Shown here piece after piece: positions 52,278 through 64,000 of a stretch of 64,000 nucleotides of DNA (positions are counted from its first letter, which is position 1; every line of letters starts with the position of its first letter). Made by a program: the position numbers and the translations under genes. This DNA is from Flavobacterium sufflavum (GTDB lineage Bacteria; Bacteroidota; Bacteroidia; Flavobacteriales; Flavobacteriaceae): NCBI RefSeq assembly GCF_004016525.1, contig NZ_SACJ01000001.1:310001-374000 (forward strand), given 5' to 3'. The notes beneath the pieces were generated by a model, which was not told the origin of the DNA, searched no databases, and saw only the letters and a list, made by a program, of their open reading frames with translations.

Positions 52278-53972
52278 TTAATTCACATTCTCTTTTACAG
52301 CTTTTATTAATTCAATTCCTTTAAGAATATATTGATCTTTTGTGAAATTCGATGTATTTTCATTAACAAAATAATCTATTTTTAAACCTTTTCTTTGAAC
52401 CCCAGTCCCATCTGGATAAAATGCCCCAACACTAGTAAAATTAGTCTTTGTCCCGTCTGACATTGTAAAAACGGCTATATTCAGAACAGAACCCGCAGTG
52501 TTTTCACCTACAGTTATACAATTAGGTGAAGCTTGAATAGCCATGCCGATAAACTCCGCCTTACTTTGAGTTGAGCCATCTACCAATAAAATAATTTTTC
52601 TATTATAGTATTGGGAGTTTTTACTGCCACTTTTAAAAGGGTCAATAATAGAACTAATCAAAGGCTCATCGAAGTTTGCTAATGAAGGTCTGTTTACCAT
52701 TGGAAAAAGCACCTTAATGAATTTTCTTTTTTGAGGGTAAGTATATTTTGTAATATCACTTTCTGAAATATTTTTTGGATAATTTCTTAAATCTATTATA
52801 ATCCCATTTGTATTAGAAAACTCCTCAAAAGCTTTTTGTATTTCATCTTTAGAAATAGTTTTTAAATTTATGTAACCAATATTATTATCAATTAGCTTCC
52901 ATTCTTTATCTATATGAAAAAACGGTAAAGAAGAATAATCCTTATCTCCAAATGTTTTATAAAGATGGATATATTTAGTAGTAATAGAATTTGACCTCTT
53001 TATCTTAACTTTAATACTATCTTCAGTATTCCACATTAGCCATCTATTAGACCACTTTTTTAAAAAAGAATCATTTGAGGAAGAAAACACAGAACCTATC
53101 TTTTGTTTGCTAATTGATTTAATATCTATATCATTAACTTCAACTATCAAATCTCCTAATTTTAAATCATCTTTTTTTCCTAATTTATTCAATATTCCAG
53201 TAATTACTAAAGTGTCATTAATAACCTTTACATCAAATGGAGGCCTAAATTTTAACAAGGAATCAGCTATTGGTTTCGCAAAATAATAAGAATGTGAATC
53301 ATTAAGCGATACAATTAATTTAGTTTTTGCCAATTCGTATTCAAGTTGAGTAGCAGAGTTTGAGAAATCATCAACAAAATATTCTAACTGACTAAACCAG
53401 TTTTTATCCATTAAATATTTATTTACATAATGATACTGGATGGCATTCCAAAAGCTAAACAGTTCCAGTAGCCTATGGACTTTTATTTTATAGTCAAATG
53501 ATTTAAATCCTTTCTCATTTTCAAACGTGGGAATTTTAGAAAGTGATTGATTAGAAACATAATAGTCACTAATAATGGTATTGTCTTTTAATTGTTTTAA
53601 ATAAGTATATAGTTTATCGTTACCCGAATATTTTTCTATCCAATCATAATCCAAATTTCTTTTGAATAAATCATCTCTATCATTAGCAATTTTTATTTTA
53701 CTGACTTTAATTGATAATATAAAGTTCAATAAAAATTCATCGAGACTTTTTTGCGTATCAACACCCTCAAGTTTATCAACATTTTCAATAAATACAGCAT
53801 CCCAATCGTATTTTCCTTTACTTATTTCAGAATGATGGTATTTCATCAACCCCCACACAAGCCCAAACTGCTTGTACTTTTCAGTATTATTAATCGTTTC
53901 TCTTTCTTGAGCCACCATTTGTAAAATACAAAAAAAGCAAAGTACAATTGCAAAAATATTTTTTTTGCCCAT
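52278..53972 (-). CDS. S41-family peptidase with PDZ-like domain, secreted
   Basis: 564 residues from ATG 53972, which begins the signal peptide MGKKNIFAIVLCFFCILQ; the in-frame ATG at 54023 would add 17 residues ahead of it and is less likely. The middle holds a PDZ-like segment (GILNKLGKKDDLKLGDLIVE) and the C-terminal half the S41 (tail-specific protease/tricorn) core: GIIIDLRNYP, ILLVDGSTQSKAEF with the probable nucleophile Ser470, and VGENTAGSV. It should act in the periplasm or on the surface. It lies last in an operon with GH154 and GH105. S41 proteases are not usual glycan-locus members; a role in processing exported proteins or in degrading the protein moiety of the substrate is possible. 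Confidence 0.85.
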   Translation of the reverse strand: MGKKNIFAIVLCFFCILQMVAQERETINNTEKYKQFGLVWGLMKYHHSEISKGKYDWDAVFIENVDKLEGVDTQKSLDEFLLNFILSIKVSKIKIANDRDDLFKRNLDYDWIEKYSGNDKLYTYLKQLKDNTIISDYYVSNQSLSKIPTFENEKGFKSFDYKIKVHRLLELFSFWNAIQYHYVNKYLMDKNWFSQLEYFVDDFSNSATQLEYELAKTKLIVSLNDSHSYYFAKPIADSLLKFRPPFDVKVINDTLVITGILNKLGKKDDLKLGDLIVEVNDIDIKSISKQKIGSVFSSSNDSFLKKWSNRWLMWNTEDSIKVKIKRSNSITTKYIHLYKTFGDKDYSSLPFFHIDKEWKLIDNNIGYINLKTISKDEIQKAFEEFSNTNGIIIDLRNYPKNISESDITKYTYPQKRKFIKVLFPMVNRPSLANFDEPLISSIIDPFKSGSKNSQYYNRKIILLVDGSTQSKAEFIGMAIQASPNCITVGENTAGSVLNIAVFTMSDGTKTNFTSVGAFYPDGTGVQRKGLKIDYFVNENTSNFTKDQYILKGIELIKAVKENVN

Positions 53973-54024
53973 AAATATTTTTTTTTTTAAATATAACTCG
54001 ACAAATTCGTAAACTTTACTCAAA

Positions 54025-55179
54025 TCATTTCACAAAACGATACATCTCTGATGCTGCCAATAAAAAAGCACCTACACCAAAATCAGCTGTAGAGTTTTTA
54101 TCGACTACTTGCCCAGGGATGGCTTTTTCGCCTATGGGCTGAACATAACCCAGCGTTCCATCTGCCTGAAGCGCAAATTGAGTCAAATAATTCCATGATT
54201 TTTCAACTACCGGCAAATAAGTCTTTTTATCTAAAATGCCATTATTGATTCCCCATAAATATCCGTAAGTAAAAAATGCCGTTCCGCTGGTTTCTGGTCC
54301 CGGAGCATGTTCCGGATCTAAGATACTTCTTGTCCAGTAACCTTCTTTTTGTTGGGCAGCTGCCAAGGCTTTAGCCATGTCTTTAAAGCGATTGATGTAT
54401 TCCTGCCTGTGTTTTGCTTTCTTTGGTAAATCCTGAATAATTTTGGCATAACCGGCAAAAATCCATCCATCTCCTCTTGCCCAAAAGTCTTTTTTACCAT
54501 TGGTACTCTTGTGTTTTGGATACACATATTTTGCATCACGGAAATACAATTTAGCCTCATCGTCATACATAATACCATTAGCATGGGTTAAATAAGAATC
54601 TAATTTTTCTAAATACAGTTCGTTTCCTGTTAGTTTATACAACTTGGTCATTACCGGCATCACCATGTACAAACCATCAACCCACCACCAGTAATCATTG
54701 GCTACAGTACTCATTTCGTACTCCATCACTTCACGGGCACGAGCAATTTTTTTAGGATCATTTTTTCCTGTGAAATTGTATAAGTCTATATAAGTCTGGA
54801 AACAAATTTGCCAATCGCCAAACAACACATGCTTATCAGTTTCGCCATAATTGTATTTCCACTCTGATTTATCCTGAGATTTGGCTCCCATCCATTGATT
54901 TTTCTCAGCCCAGGCCATAGAATAATCCAAATATTTTTTGTTTTTGGTCACCTTATAAGCTCCCATATTTCCGGTATGATAAGCAGCAATATTCCAAAAA
55001 GCATTACCTAATTCGGGATGTGTATCCTGCCAATGGCTATTTACCTTATCAATAATAGCAATTACTTCTTCTTTAGATTCCTTAATTGCAGTTTCTTGCT
55101 TTAGAGCGGTACTTTTACAACTAACAGTTACTACAGCAACAGCAAACATTAGAATAAAAATTGGTTTTTTAAAATTCAT
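54025..55179 (-). CDS. GH105 unsaturated glycuronyl hydrolase, lipoprotein
   Basis: 384 residues with a lipobox (VTVSC, Cys21), so periplasmic or surface anchored. The (alpha/alpha)6 barrel family GH105 is identified by GDWQICFQTY (Asp122), YWWWVDGLYMVMPVM (Asp168) and WARGDGWIFAGYAKI (Asp237). These enzymes hydrate and remove 4,5-unsaturated uronic acids left by lyases; in arabinogalactan systems the substrate is unsaturated glucuronate. No polysaccharide lyase is visible in the window, so either the lyase is elsewhere or this member hydrolyses a saturated substrate. It is 31 bp after GH154 and just before the S41 gene. Confidence 0.92.
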   Translation of the reverse strand: MNFKKPIFILMFAVAVVTVSCKSTALKQETAIKESKEEVIAIIDKVNSHWQDTHPELGNAFWNIAAYHTGNMGAYKVTKNKKYLDYSMAWAEKNQWMGAKSQDKSEWKYNYGETDKHVLFGDWQICFQTYIDLYNFTGKNDPKKIARAREVMEYEMSTVANDYWWWVDGLYMVMPVMTKLYKLTGNELYLEKLDSYLTHANGIMYDDEAKLYFRDAKYVYPKHKSTNGKKDFWARGDGWIFAGYAKIIQDLPKKAKHRQEYINRFKDMAKALAAAQQKEGYWTRSILDPEHAPGPETSGTAFFTYGYLWGINNGILDKKTYLPVVEKSWNYLTQFALQADGTLGYVQPIGEKAIPGQVVDKNSTADFGVGAFLLAASEMYRFVK

Positions 55180-55210
55180 GATTATATATAGTTAGTTTGG
55201 TTTTTCAAAA

Positions 55211-56455
55211 TTATTTTGAAGCATGGTCAATTGCAATTTCCTGTCCAGACCAAATTTTCTTTTGTGTCCAGGACTGGTATTCATCACTCCAAAAAGAATC
55301 GGTTGCCGGCAAACCGAGAACCAGAAAAGCTTCAGTACACAAATACAAGCTCCCTGTCGATATATAGCCTTCGCCAATATTAGGCTGATGACCGTATATA
55401 CCTATTTGAAGCCAACCGTTTTTATCGAAAGTTCCTTTCACATTCAATTGGTTATGAATCATCGTATATAATGCCGAACGCACCTGAGCAGGAGCAACTT
55501 CTTTTGGTAATTCTTTCCAAAGTGCAATTTGCGACAACAATTGAAAAGCTCCAAAACGATACGCTAAGGATCTCCCAATAGGCGGATAAGTTCCATCAGG
55601 AGAAATCAATCGTTCCTGTATAGCAGCATAACGTTTAGCTCTATTTAACACCGTTTTAAAATCTTCTTTATAACCGCCATTTTTCTCTTCAAGTGTTTTT
55701 AATATGTCTAACTGCATCGGATGGATTACAAAACTATTGTAATAATCCCAATGAAAATCAGGACCATCGCCATACATTCCATCACCCAAATACCATTTTT
55801 TATGTTCTTCCAAGGCGTGATTCAATCGCTTTTTATCTTCATCCTTATCGAATTTAAGAATTGCCGTTTCTATCATACTGGCAAAAAGCAACCAATTACT
55901 ATTATAAGGTTCTATCACCCGGGATGATTTCAATGCTTTAATCACATTTTCTTTAGTGGTATCATCAAGTGGTTCCCAAAGTTGTTTTGGCGCACGTAAC
56001 AAAGCCTGAGCAAAAAAAGCGGCATCAACCAAAGGCTGCTTGTCTTTTGCAAAATTCATAAAATCGGCAGCATCGGGATTGGTCGCATTATGAATCGATT
56101 TCTGAGCCAAATCAATATATTTTGCTCTTAATTTCCCTTCAGATGTTGCATCAGGACCTAATTCCAGCCAGGGAGCCATCCCTGAAAGCAATCTGCCAAA
56201 TGCTTCCAAATGTGTTACATGAGTCCTGTCATCCCAGGCGCCCGGAGATTTCTCAATAGGCATTTGCGCTTTTAATTGATCCTTACTCAAAGCATTCAGA
56301 ACCGGATCACCAATTTTAATTAAAGAAGACACAAAAAACTCCCGAACTTTTTCAGGAGAATCTTTATGAAGCCTTTTAGACTGTGAGCAGAGTATATTAA
56401 TAACCCCAAAAAAGAGAAAGCACAACAAAACCGCTTTCTGCAGATAATTATTCAT
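55211..56455 (-). CDS. GH154 (DUF2264) enzyme, probable beta-glucuronidase
   Basis: 414 residues, signal peptide ending near NILCSQS. The DUF2264 pattern is clear from HVTHLEAFGRLLSGMAPWLE, FDKDEDKKRLNHALEEHKKW and YGDGPDFHWDYYNSFVIHP. This domain is now classed as GH154, whose characterised members are beta-glucuronidases acting on arabinogalactan-derived oligosaccharides. It is the first gene of the GH154-GH105-S41 unit. The upstream 56456-56603 region holds an inverted repeat but no class 1 or class 2 operator. Confidence 0.88.
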   Translation of the reverse strand: MNNYLQKAVLLCFLFFGVINILCSQSKRLHKDSPEKVREFFVSSLIKIGDPVLNALSKDQLKAQMPIEKSPGAWDDRTHVTHLEAFGRLLSGMAPWLELGPDATSEGKLRAKYIDLAQKSIHNATNPDAADFMNFAKDKQPLVDAAFFAQALLRAPKQLWEPLDDTTKENVIKALKSSRVIEPYNSNWLLFASMIETAILKFDKDEDKKRLNHALEEHKKWYLGDGMYGDGPDFHWDYYNSFVIHPMQLDILKTLEEKNGGYKEDFKTVLNRAKRYAAIQERLISPDGTYPPIGRSLAYRFGAFQLLSQIALWKELPKEVAPAQVRSALYTMIHNQLNVKGTFDKNGWLQIGIYGHQPNIGEGYISTGSLYLCTEAFLVLGLPATDSFWSDEYQSWTQKKIWSGQEIAIDHASK

Positions 56456-56519
56456 GTATTTTTAATTTAGTTTTTAATTTTCCTTATCTAAAATTCCATT
56501 AAATATTACTTATTTCAGT

Positions 56520-56571
56520 CTGAGCTTGTCGAAGACCTTTAAACAATACACAAGCACTTCGACAAGCTCAG
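56520..56571. repeat. REP-like inverted repeat between HTCS and GH154
   Basis: CTGAGCTTGTCGAAG (56520-56534) and CTTCGACAAGCTCAG (56557-56571) are perfect 15 bp complements around a 22 nt AT-rich loop, followed by TGTGACA. The arm sequence is the kind of dispersed inverted repeat seen between genes in many Bacteroidetes; no transposase is near. It may also end HTCS transcription. Confidence 0.75.
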
Positions 56572-56603
56572 TGTGACAAAAAACCAGACATCAAACCCAG
56601 CAA

Positions 56604-59600
56604 TCAGGTCGATTTCCAGAAACTTTCATTCAATATGTATTTGTTATCTTTTACGTTTTGATATTTCTTCTTGAATTCAGAAGGATTCATATCATAAAAC
56701 TGTTGGAATTGTTTTCTGAAATATTTAATATCACCAAAACCTGCTACTGAAGCTGCCTGACTTATTTGCAAATCGGTTGTAATCAACAAAGTGGCTACCT
56801 TTCTTAATCGTACATTACGCGTAAATTCAGTAACCGATTTTCCAGTAATCTTTTTAATCTTTTTATAAACTAAAGAATGACTCATCCCTAATTCGCTCGC
56901 CAAATCTTTAATGTTAAAACTTTCCACATCTAAATTGGCATCAATGACTTCCACTATTTTATCCAGAAGTTTTTTGTCTTCATCAGACAATTTTGGGCTC
57001 GCTACCTTTTTTGTAACTGAATTAAGCAAATAATTCTGCTCACTATCACGTCGTGTAAGGATTCCGTTAATTCGTGCTAACAAATAATCATTATCAAATG
57101 GTTTTGTAATGTAATCATCAGCACCTACTTCGGCACCTTTAAGCTTCACATCTTCCGAAGTTCCTCCTGTGAGTAATATTACAGGAATATGTTTTAATTC
57201 TTCATCGCTTTTTATATGCTTACAAAAAGTCACACCATTCATATCGCCCATAACCACATCCGAAATAATCAAATCTGGCTGTACTTTCCTGATTATCTCC
57301 AATGCTTTTTCTGCACTTTCGGCAGCAGTAACACTATATTTAGGCGCTAATATTTTTTTCAAATAATTTCTTATCTGAGGATTATCGTCTACAATTAAAA
57401 TACTCTTTGCATCTTTAATTAGCTCTTCTACAACTTCAGATTCTTCATTCTTATCTAAATTATCCCCCTGTAATGCTTTGTCTTCTAAAAATTCTTCTAA
57501 AAACAAGGTTCTGTCACTTAGATCTTCGCGTATTTCTATATCACCAAAATGTTCTTTTCCTAGTGGTAATCTAATTTCAAATGTTGCTCCTCCTTTTTCA
57601 TTGTCAACACAACTCACCTCTCCATGATGCTGACTGACAAACTGTTTTACTAAATAAAGACCAATACCAAATCCTTTACGATTGTTTTTGATGTTTTTAT
57701 TCGATTGATAAAACAGATTGAATATTTTGTCTTTATCAGCATCCGGAACCCCTTCGCCATTATCAACAACATTCACAACAACCTCATTACCAACAGAACG
57801 CAAATGAACGGCAACCGCACCATTTTCTTTTTCAGTAAATTTTAAGGCATTGGAAATCAAATTAAACAACGCCATCTCAATTTTTTCCCGATCTGCATAA
57901 ACGTAGATTTTTTCTTCAGAAATACTAAAACTATAATCTATTTTTTTAGTTTTGGCATGATGTACAAAACAGCTAAACACCTCTTTACAAAGCTCAACAA
58001 GATCAATTTGTGCAATTTTAAGTTTCCCCGTCTCAGTTTCTGTTTTTCTAAAAAGCAGCAACTGATCTACTAAACTCAATAATCTTCGGGAATTACTATA
58101 CACCATTTCTATAGCTCCAGGTTCTATTTTTTGATTATTCCCATAAATGATATCTTTAAGAGGATTAATAATCATCGTTAATGGAGATCTAAACTCATGA
58201 GATATATTGGTAAAAAAAGTTAATTTCTTTTCATTCAATTCTTTCTCCTGTTTCGCTAAATCTTGAGAAAGCTGAACCTCATACTTAAGTTGGGCTTGCT
58301 TTCTTTGGTATTTATCAACCATATATATTACAAAAGCAATGGCTAAAACATAAAGAAAATAAGCAAAAGAACTTCTATACCAAGGTGGCAATATGGTAAT
58401 AGGCAATGAAATGGTTTCAGAGTTCCAAACTCCTTCTGCATTTGTAGATTTAATTTTTAAAGTATAATCACCCTCTGTCAATCTTGAATAGTTGGCACTT
58501 CTTATATTACCGACATAATGCCATTGGGAATCCCAACCTTCCAGAAAATAAGCGTAAGATATTTTTTCGGGCAAACTGTACTCTAATGCTGCAAATTCTA
58601 TATTCAGCATCGACTCATCATACGGAAGTTTTAACTTATCAACCCCAAAAGTGGTTACGCCCGATTCCTCTATAGCTTTATTATTTACTTTGATAGAAGT
58701 AATCACCAGTTTAGGAAAATCATGAATTTGACTACTGATCTTGGTATCAATAACATTAAAACCTTTAATTCCTCCAAAAACTATTTCTCCTGTAGAAAGT
58801 TTAAGAGCTGCATTGTAATTAAACTGATTACTTTGAAGCCCATCGGCATCATGATAAGTTGTTATTTTTCCGTTAGAAATAGTATATGTAAAAATACCAT
58901 TGTAGGTACTACACCAATAAGTACCCTGATTATCCCGAACAATATTTAAAATGGAATTATTTGAAATCCCATTAGCCTGAGTCAGAAATTTTTTCTGAGA
59001 TGTTTGAGGATTAAAAACCATCATACCTCCCCCTTCGGTACCAACAAGCATTTTTGTATTAGAAACAGAAACAATAGATCGTACCGGATATTTAACCTCT
59101 ATTTCCTGACGTCGCATCGTATTTGGACTGAATTTAATCAGTTTGGTGAAATTTCCCAACCAAAGATTACCCTGCACATCCTCTGTCAATGAAATGATAC
59201 CTCTAATTTTTGCATCGACAAAATCAAATTGGTCAGTTGCATTATTATAACGATACAATCCTTCTTCATCAGGAGAAGCTGCCCATAAAACACCTTCTTT
59301 ACTGCGAAACAAAACCCAGATATTCTTTTGAGCTATATTGTATTTAGGATTAAAAAGTTGGTATCTTTTAAAACTTTGGCTTTGAGAATTAAAAAGACAA
59401 ACACCTCCACCATAAGTTCCAAACCAGGTACCTTTAGCATCTTTTACAATTGTTGTTACAAAATTATTAGCCAGCGAATTAGGACTGTTCAAACTATAGG
59501 AATAATTTTTAAACACATTATTCTTTCTGTCCCATAAACTTGCCCCACCACCATCAGTACCTACCCAAAGATGATCTCTGTCTTGTTCACATAAAGAAAG

Positions 59601-60701
59601 AATAAAATCACTTGGCAATGTATTGGCTACTTTTTCATTTTTTGAAATAGTCGTGAAAGTACTTTTCTTATTTTCAACCCTGTTTACTCCACCTCTTAAG
59701 GTTCCAATCCAAACCCTGTTACCACTATCTAAAAATAATGACGAAATAGCGTTACTATTTAACTTCTCTTCATTCAAACTCGCACTCAATAACGAAAAAG
59801 TATCCGAAGCAAAATTGTACTTAACCACACCATTACCATTTGTGGCTATCCAAAGTTCCTTAGTATCGGGCTTATACATCAAATCAGCAATGGGATATTG
59901 TATCTCTTGATTATTATATATACGATGTGTTTTATTAACGGTATTGTATTTTAACAAACCTCCTTCAATTGCGACCCAGACATTTGAAAATCCATCATAA
60001 AAAACACAATCCCCTTTTAGAATTTCAGCATATACCACCGAGAGTTTTTTTGCTTTTGGATCCATAGTCACAAGACCTTCACCCTGTACAAACCCCCACA
60101 ATCTGCCTGACTTATCAAAATCTATTCCTTGAATATGATAATCCCACTGCAATTTTCCATTTCCATAAAGCGGAATAGCATTAATTTTTCCACCCTTTTC
60201 TGAACAATAAAGCAAGCCCTTACCGGCAGTAGCAATATACATTCTTGTTTTATAATCTTTGATTTCATTGATAACAAAATCAATCAACTCACTCTTCCCT
60301 GTTTTAAGATCCTCATAATACCTTGTACTAAATCTATTAGTTAAATAACTATAAACACTTATACCTTTTTTAGTACCAATCCAAACTTCATTTTGAGTCC
60401 CGCAAATACTTACAACCCTATTATTGATTAACGAATTAACATCATTGGGTTCATTTCTGTAACTCAAAAAATTATAGCCATCATACCTGCTTATTCCATC
60501 ATAAGTACCAAACCACATCAAACCCCGTTTGTCCTTGTAAACAGAGGTCACCGCATTATTAGCCAATCCATTTTCGATACCCAAATAGCCAATATCATAT
60601 TTTTCTTTAGCATAATTTGGCACAGGCAATCCGGCAAGAGCTTGTGATTTAGCCGTAAAACAAATTAGAAGTAGTAAAAAAGATAGAATTTTATTTCTCA
60701 A
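56604..60701 (-). CDS. Hybrid two-component system sensor/regulator (HTCS)
   Basis: 1365 residues. Signal peptide, then a large periplasmic sensor made of Reg_prop-type propeller repeats (about 30-690; repeated GLMWFGTYDG, VWIGTLRGGV, LWVGTDGGGA motifs) and a Y_Y_Y domain (about 700-770). A transmembrane helix lies at about 774-797. Cytoplasmic parts: HisKA with phosphate-accepting His835 in ISHEFRSPL, HATPase (about 925-1040, VVDNGEGVPDADKDKIF), a receiver domain (about 1097-1210) with Asp1148 in ISDVVMGD, and a C-terminal AraC-type DNA-binding domain (about 1255-1355, AASVAGFGDIKYFRKQFQQF). HTCS proteins bind an oligosaccharide and switch on their locus. It is the only regulator in the window and the best candidate for binding the class 2 operators. 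Confidence 0.95.
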   Translation of the reverse strand: MRNKILSFLLLLICFTAKSQALAGLPVPNYAKEKYDIGYLGIENGLANNAVTSVYKDKRGLMWFGTYDGISRYDGYNFLSYRNEPNDVNSLINNRVVSICGTQNEVWIGTKKGISVYSYLTNRFSTRYYEDLKTGKSELIDFVINEIKDYKTRMYIATAGKGLLYCSEKGGKINAIPLYGNGKLQWDYHIQGIDFDKSGRLWGFVQGEGLVTMDPKAKKLSVVYAEILKGDCVFYDGFSNVWVAIEGGLLKYNTVNKTHRIYNNQEIQYPIADLMYKPDTKELWIATNGNGVVKYNFASDTFSLLSASLNEEKLNSNAISSLFLDSGNRVWIGTLRGGVNRVENKKSTFTTISKNEKVANTLPSDFILSLCEQDRDHLWVGTDGGGASLWDRKNNVFKNYSYSLNSPNSLANNFVTTIVKDAKGTWFGTYGGGVCLFNSQSQSFKRYQLFNPKYNIAQKNIWVLFRSKEGVLWAASPDEEGLYRYNNATDQFDFVDAKIRGIISLTEDVQGNLWLGNFTKLIKFSPNTMRRQEIEVKYPVRSIVSVSNTKMLVGTEGGGMMVFNPQTSQKKFLTQANGISNNSILNIVRDNQGTYWCSTYNGIFTYTISNGKITTYHDADGLQSNQFNYNAALKLSTGEIVFGGIKGFNVIDTKISSQIHDFPKLVITSIKVNNKAIEESGVTTFGVDKLKLPYDESMLNIEFAALEYSLPEKISYAYFLEGWDSQWHYVGNIRSANYSRLTEGDYTLKIKSTNAEGVWNSETISLPITILPPWYRSSFAYFLYVLAIAFVIYMVDKYQRKQAQLKYEVQLSQDLAKQEKELNEKKLTFFTNISHEFRSPLTMIINPLKDIIYGNNQKIEPGAIEMVYSNSRRLLSLVDQLLLFRKTETETGKLKIAQIDLVELCKEVFSCFVHHAKTKKIDYSFSISEEKIYVYADREKIEMALFNLISNALKFTEKENGAVAVHLRSVGNEVVVNVVDNGEGVPDADKDKIFNLFYQSNKNIKNNRKGFGIGLYLVKQFVSQHHGEVSCVDNEKGGATFEIRLPLGKEHFGDIEIREDLSDRTLFLEEFLEDKALQGDNLDKNEESEVVEELIKDAKSILIVDDNPQIRNYLKKILAPKYSVTAAESAEKALEIIRKVQPDLIISDVVMGDMNGVTFCKHIKSDEELKHIPVILLTGGTSEDVKLKGAEVGADDYITKPFDNDYLLARINGILTRRDSEQNYLLNSVTKKVASPKLSDEDKKLLDKIVEVIDANLDVESFNIKDLASELGMSHSLVYKKIKKITGKSVTEFTRNVRLRKVATLLITTDLQISQAASVAGFGDIKYFRKQFQQFYDMNPSEFKKKYQNVKDNKYILNESFWKST

Positions 60702-60843
60702 AATAGTGTGCTTTTGGATTATGAAATTAGTATTAGCAAAAAATCAAATTATAAAAACAATCGTGCTTCAATCCCTAAAATTAGAAAAACCCATGAATAA
60801 ACATCACAGGTTCTTCTAAAGAAACACACAAAAAACCACTAAA

Positions 60844-63963
<3,120 letters not shown>

Positions 63964-64000
63964 CTATCTATTTTTGATTATCTAAATTTTAATTCCAAAA

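Overview
The window is a 64 kb stretch of an AT-rich Bacteroidetes chromosome, most likely Flavobacterium or a close relative. The support is: four SusC/SusD-style outer-membrane systems or associated promoters, a hybrid two-component system (HTCS) regulator, a type IX secretion (T9SS) C-terminal signal, Bacteroidetes -7 boxes (TAnnTTTG), and many lipoproteins. Almost everything after about 2.4 kb is on the minus strand.

Layout. 1-1276 (+): the 3' part of umuC and a complete umuD, ending in a strong hairpin. 1277-2484: a 1.2 kb region with a 40-codon candidate gene and several hairpins. 2485-3444 (-): an isochorismatase-family hydrolase and a small GNAT-like protein. 3692-9739 (-): a Leloir galactose operon read galM-galK-galT-galE-sglT. 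9870-19625 (-): GH27, GH30, GH2, GH78 and a DUF4488-like secreted protein. 19828-23021 (-): GH16, GH43 and a zinc-metalloprotease-like lipoprotein. 23253-31000 and 31591-39379 (-): two paralogous four-gene susC-susD-lipoprotein-lipoprotein operons. 40118-45441 (-): a third, divergent susCD pair. 45815-51928 (-): a 2037-residue multidomain T9SS-exported protein with a GH128-like core. 52278-56455 (-): S41 peptidase, GH105, GH154 (DUF2264). 56604-60701 (-): HTCS. 60844-63963 (-): a LacZ-type GH2.

Together this reads as a large polysaccharide utilization locus coupled to galactose catabolism. GH16 + GH43 + GH30 + GH2 + GH78 + GH105 + GH154 + GH27, next to a complete galactose pathway, fits type II arabinogalactan (arabinogalactan-protein) better than any other common glycan. 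This is an inference from family content; substrates are not proven by sequence.

The most notable signals are regulatory. (1) Five transcription units (galM operon, GH27, GH30, GH78-GH2, DUF4488-like) share a ~42 bp element held at a constant 65 +/- 1 bp span relative to a TAnnTTTG-like -7 box. It contains a 10-bp-period direct repeat ACTGGT...ACTGGT. (2) The three susC promoters and the GH128-like gene share a different element with two C-rich blocks about 21 bp apart. The locus therefore seems to be run by two separate regulons: import and surface attack versus depolymerisation and galactose catabolism.
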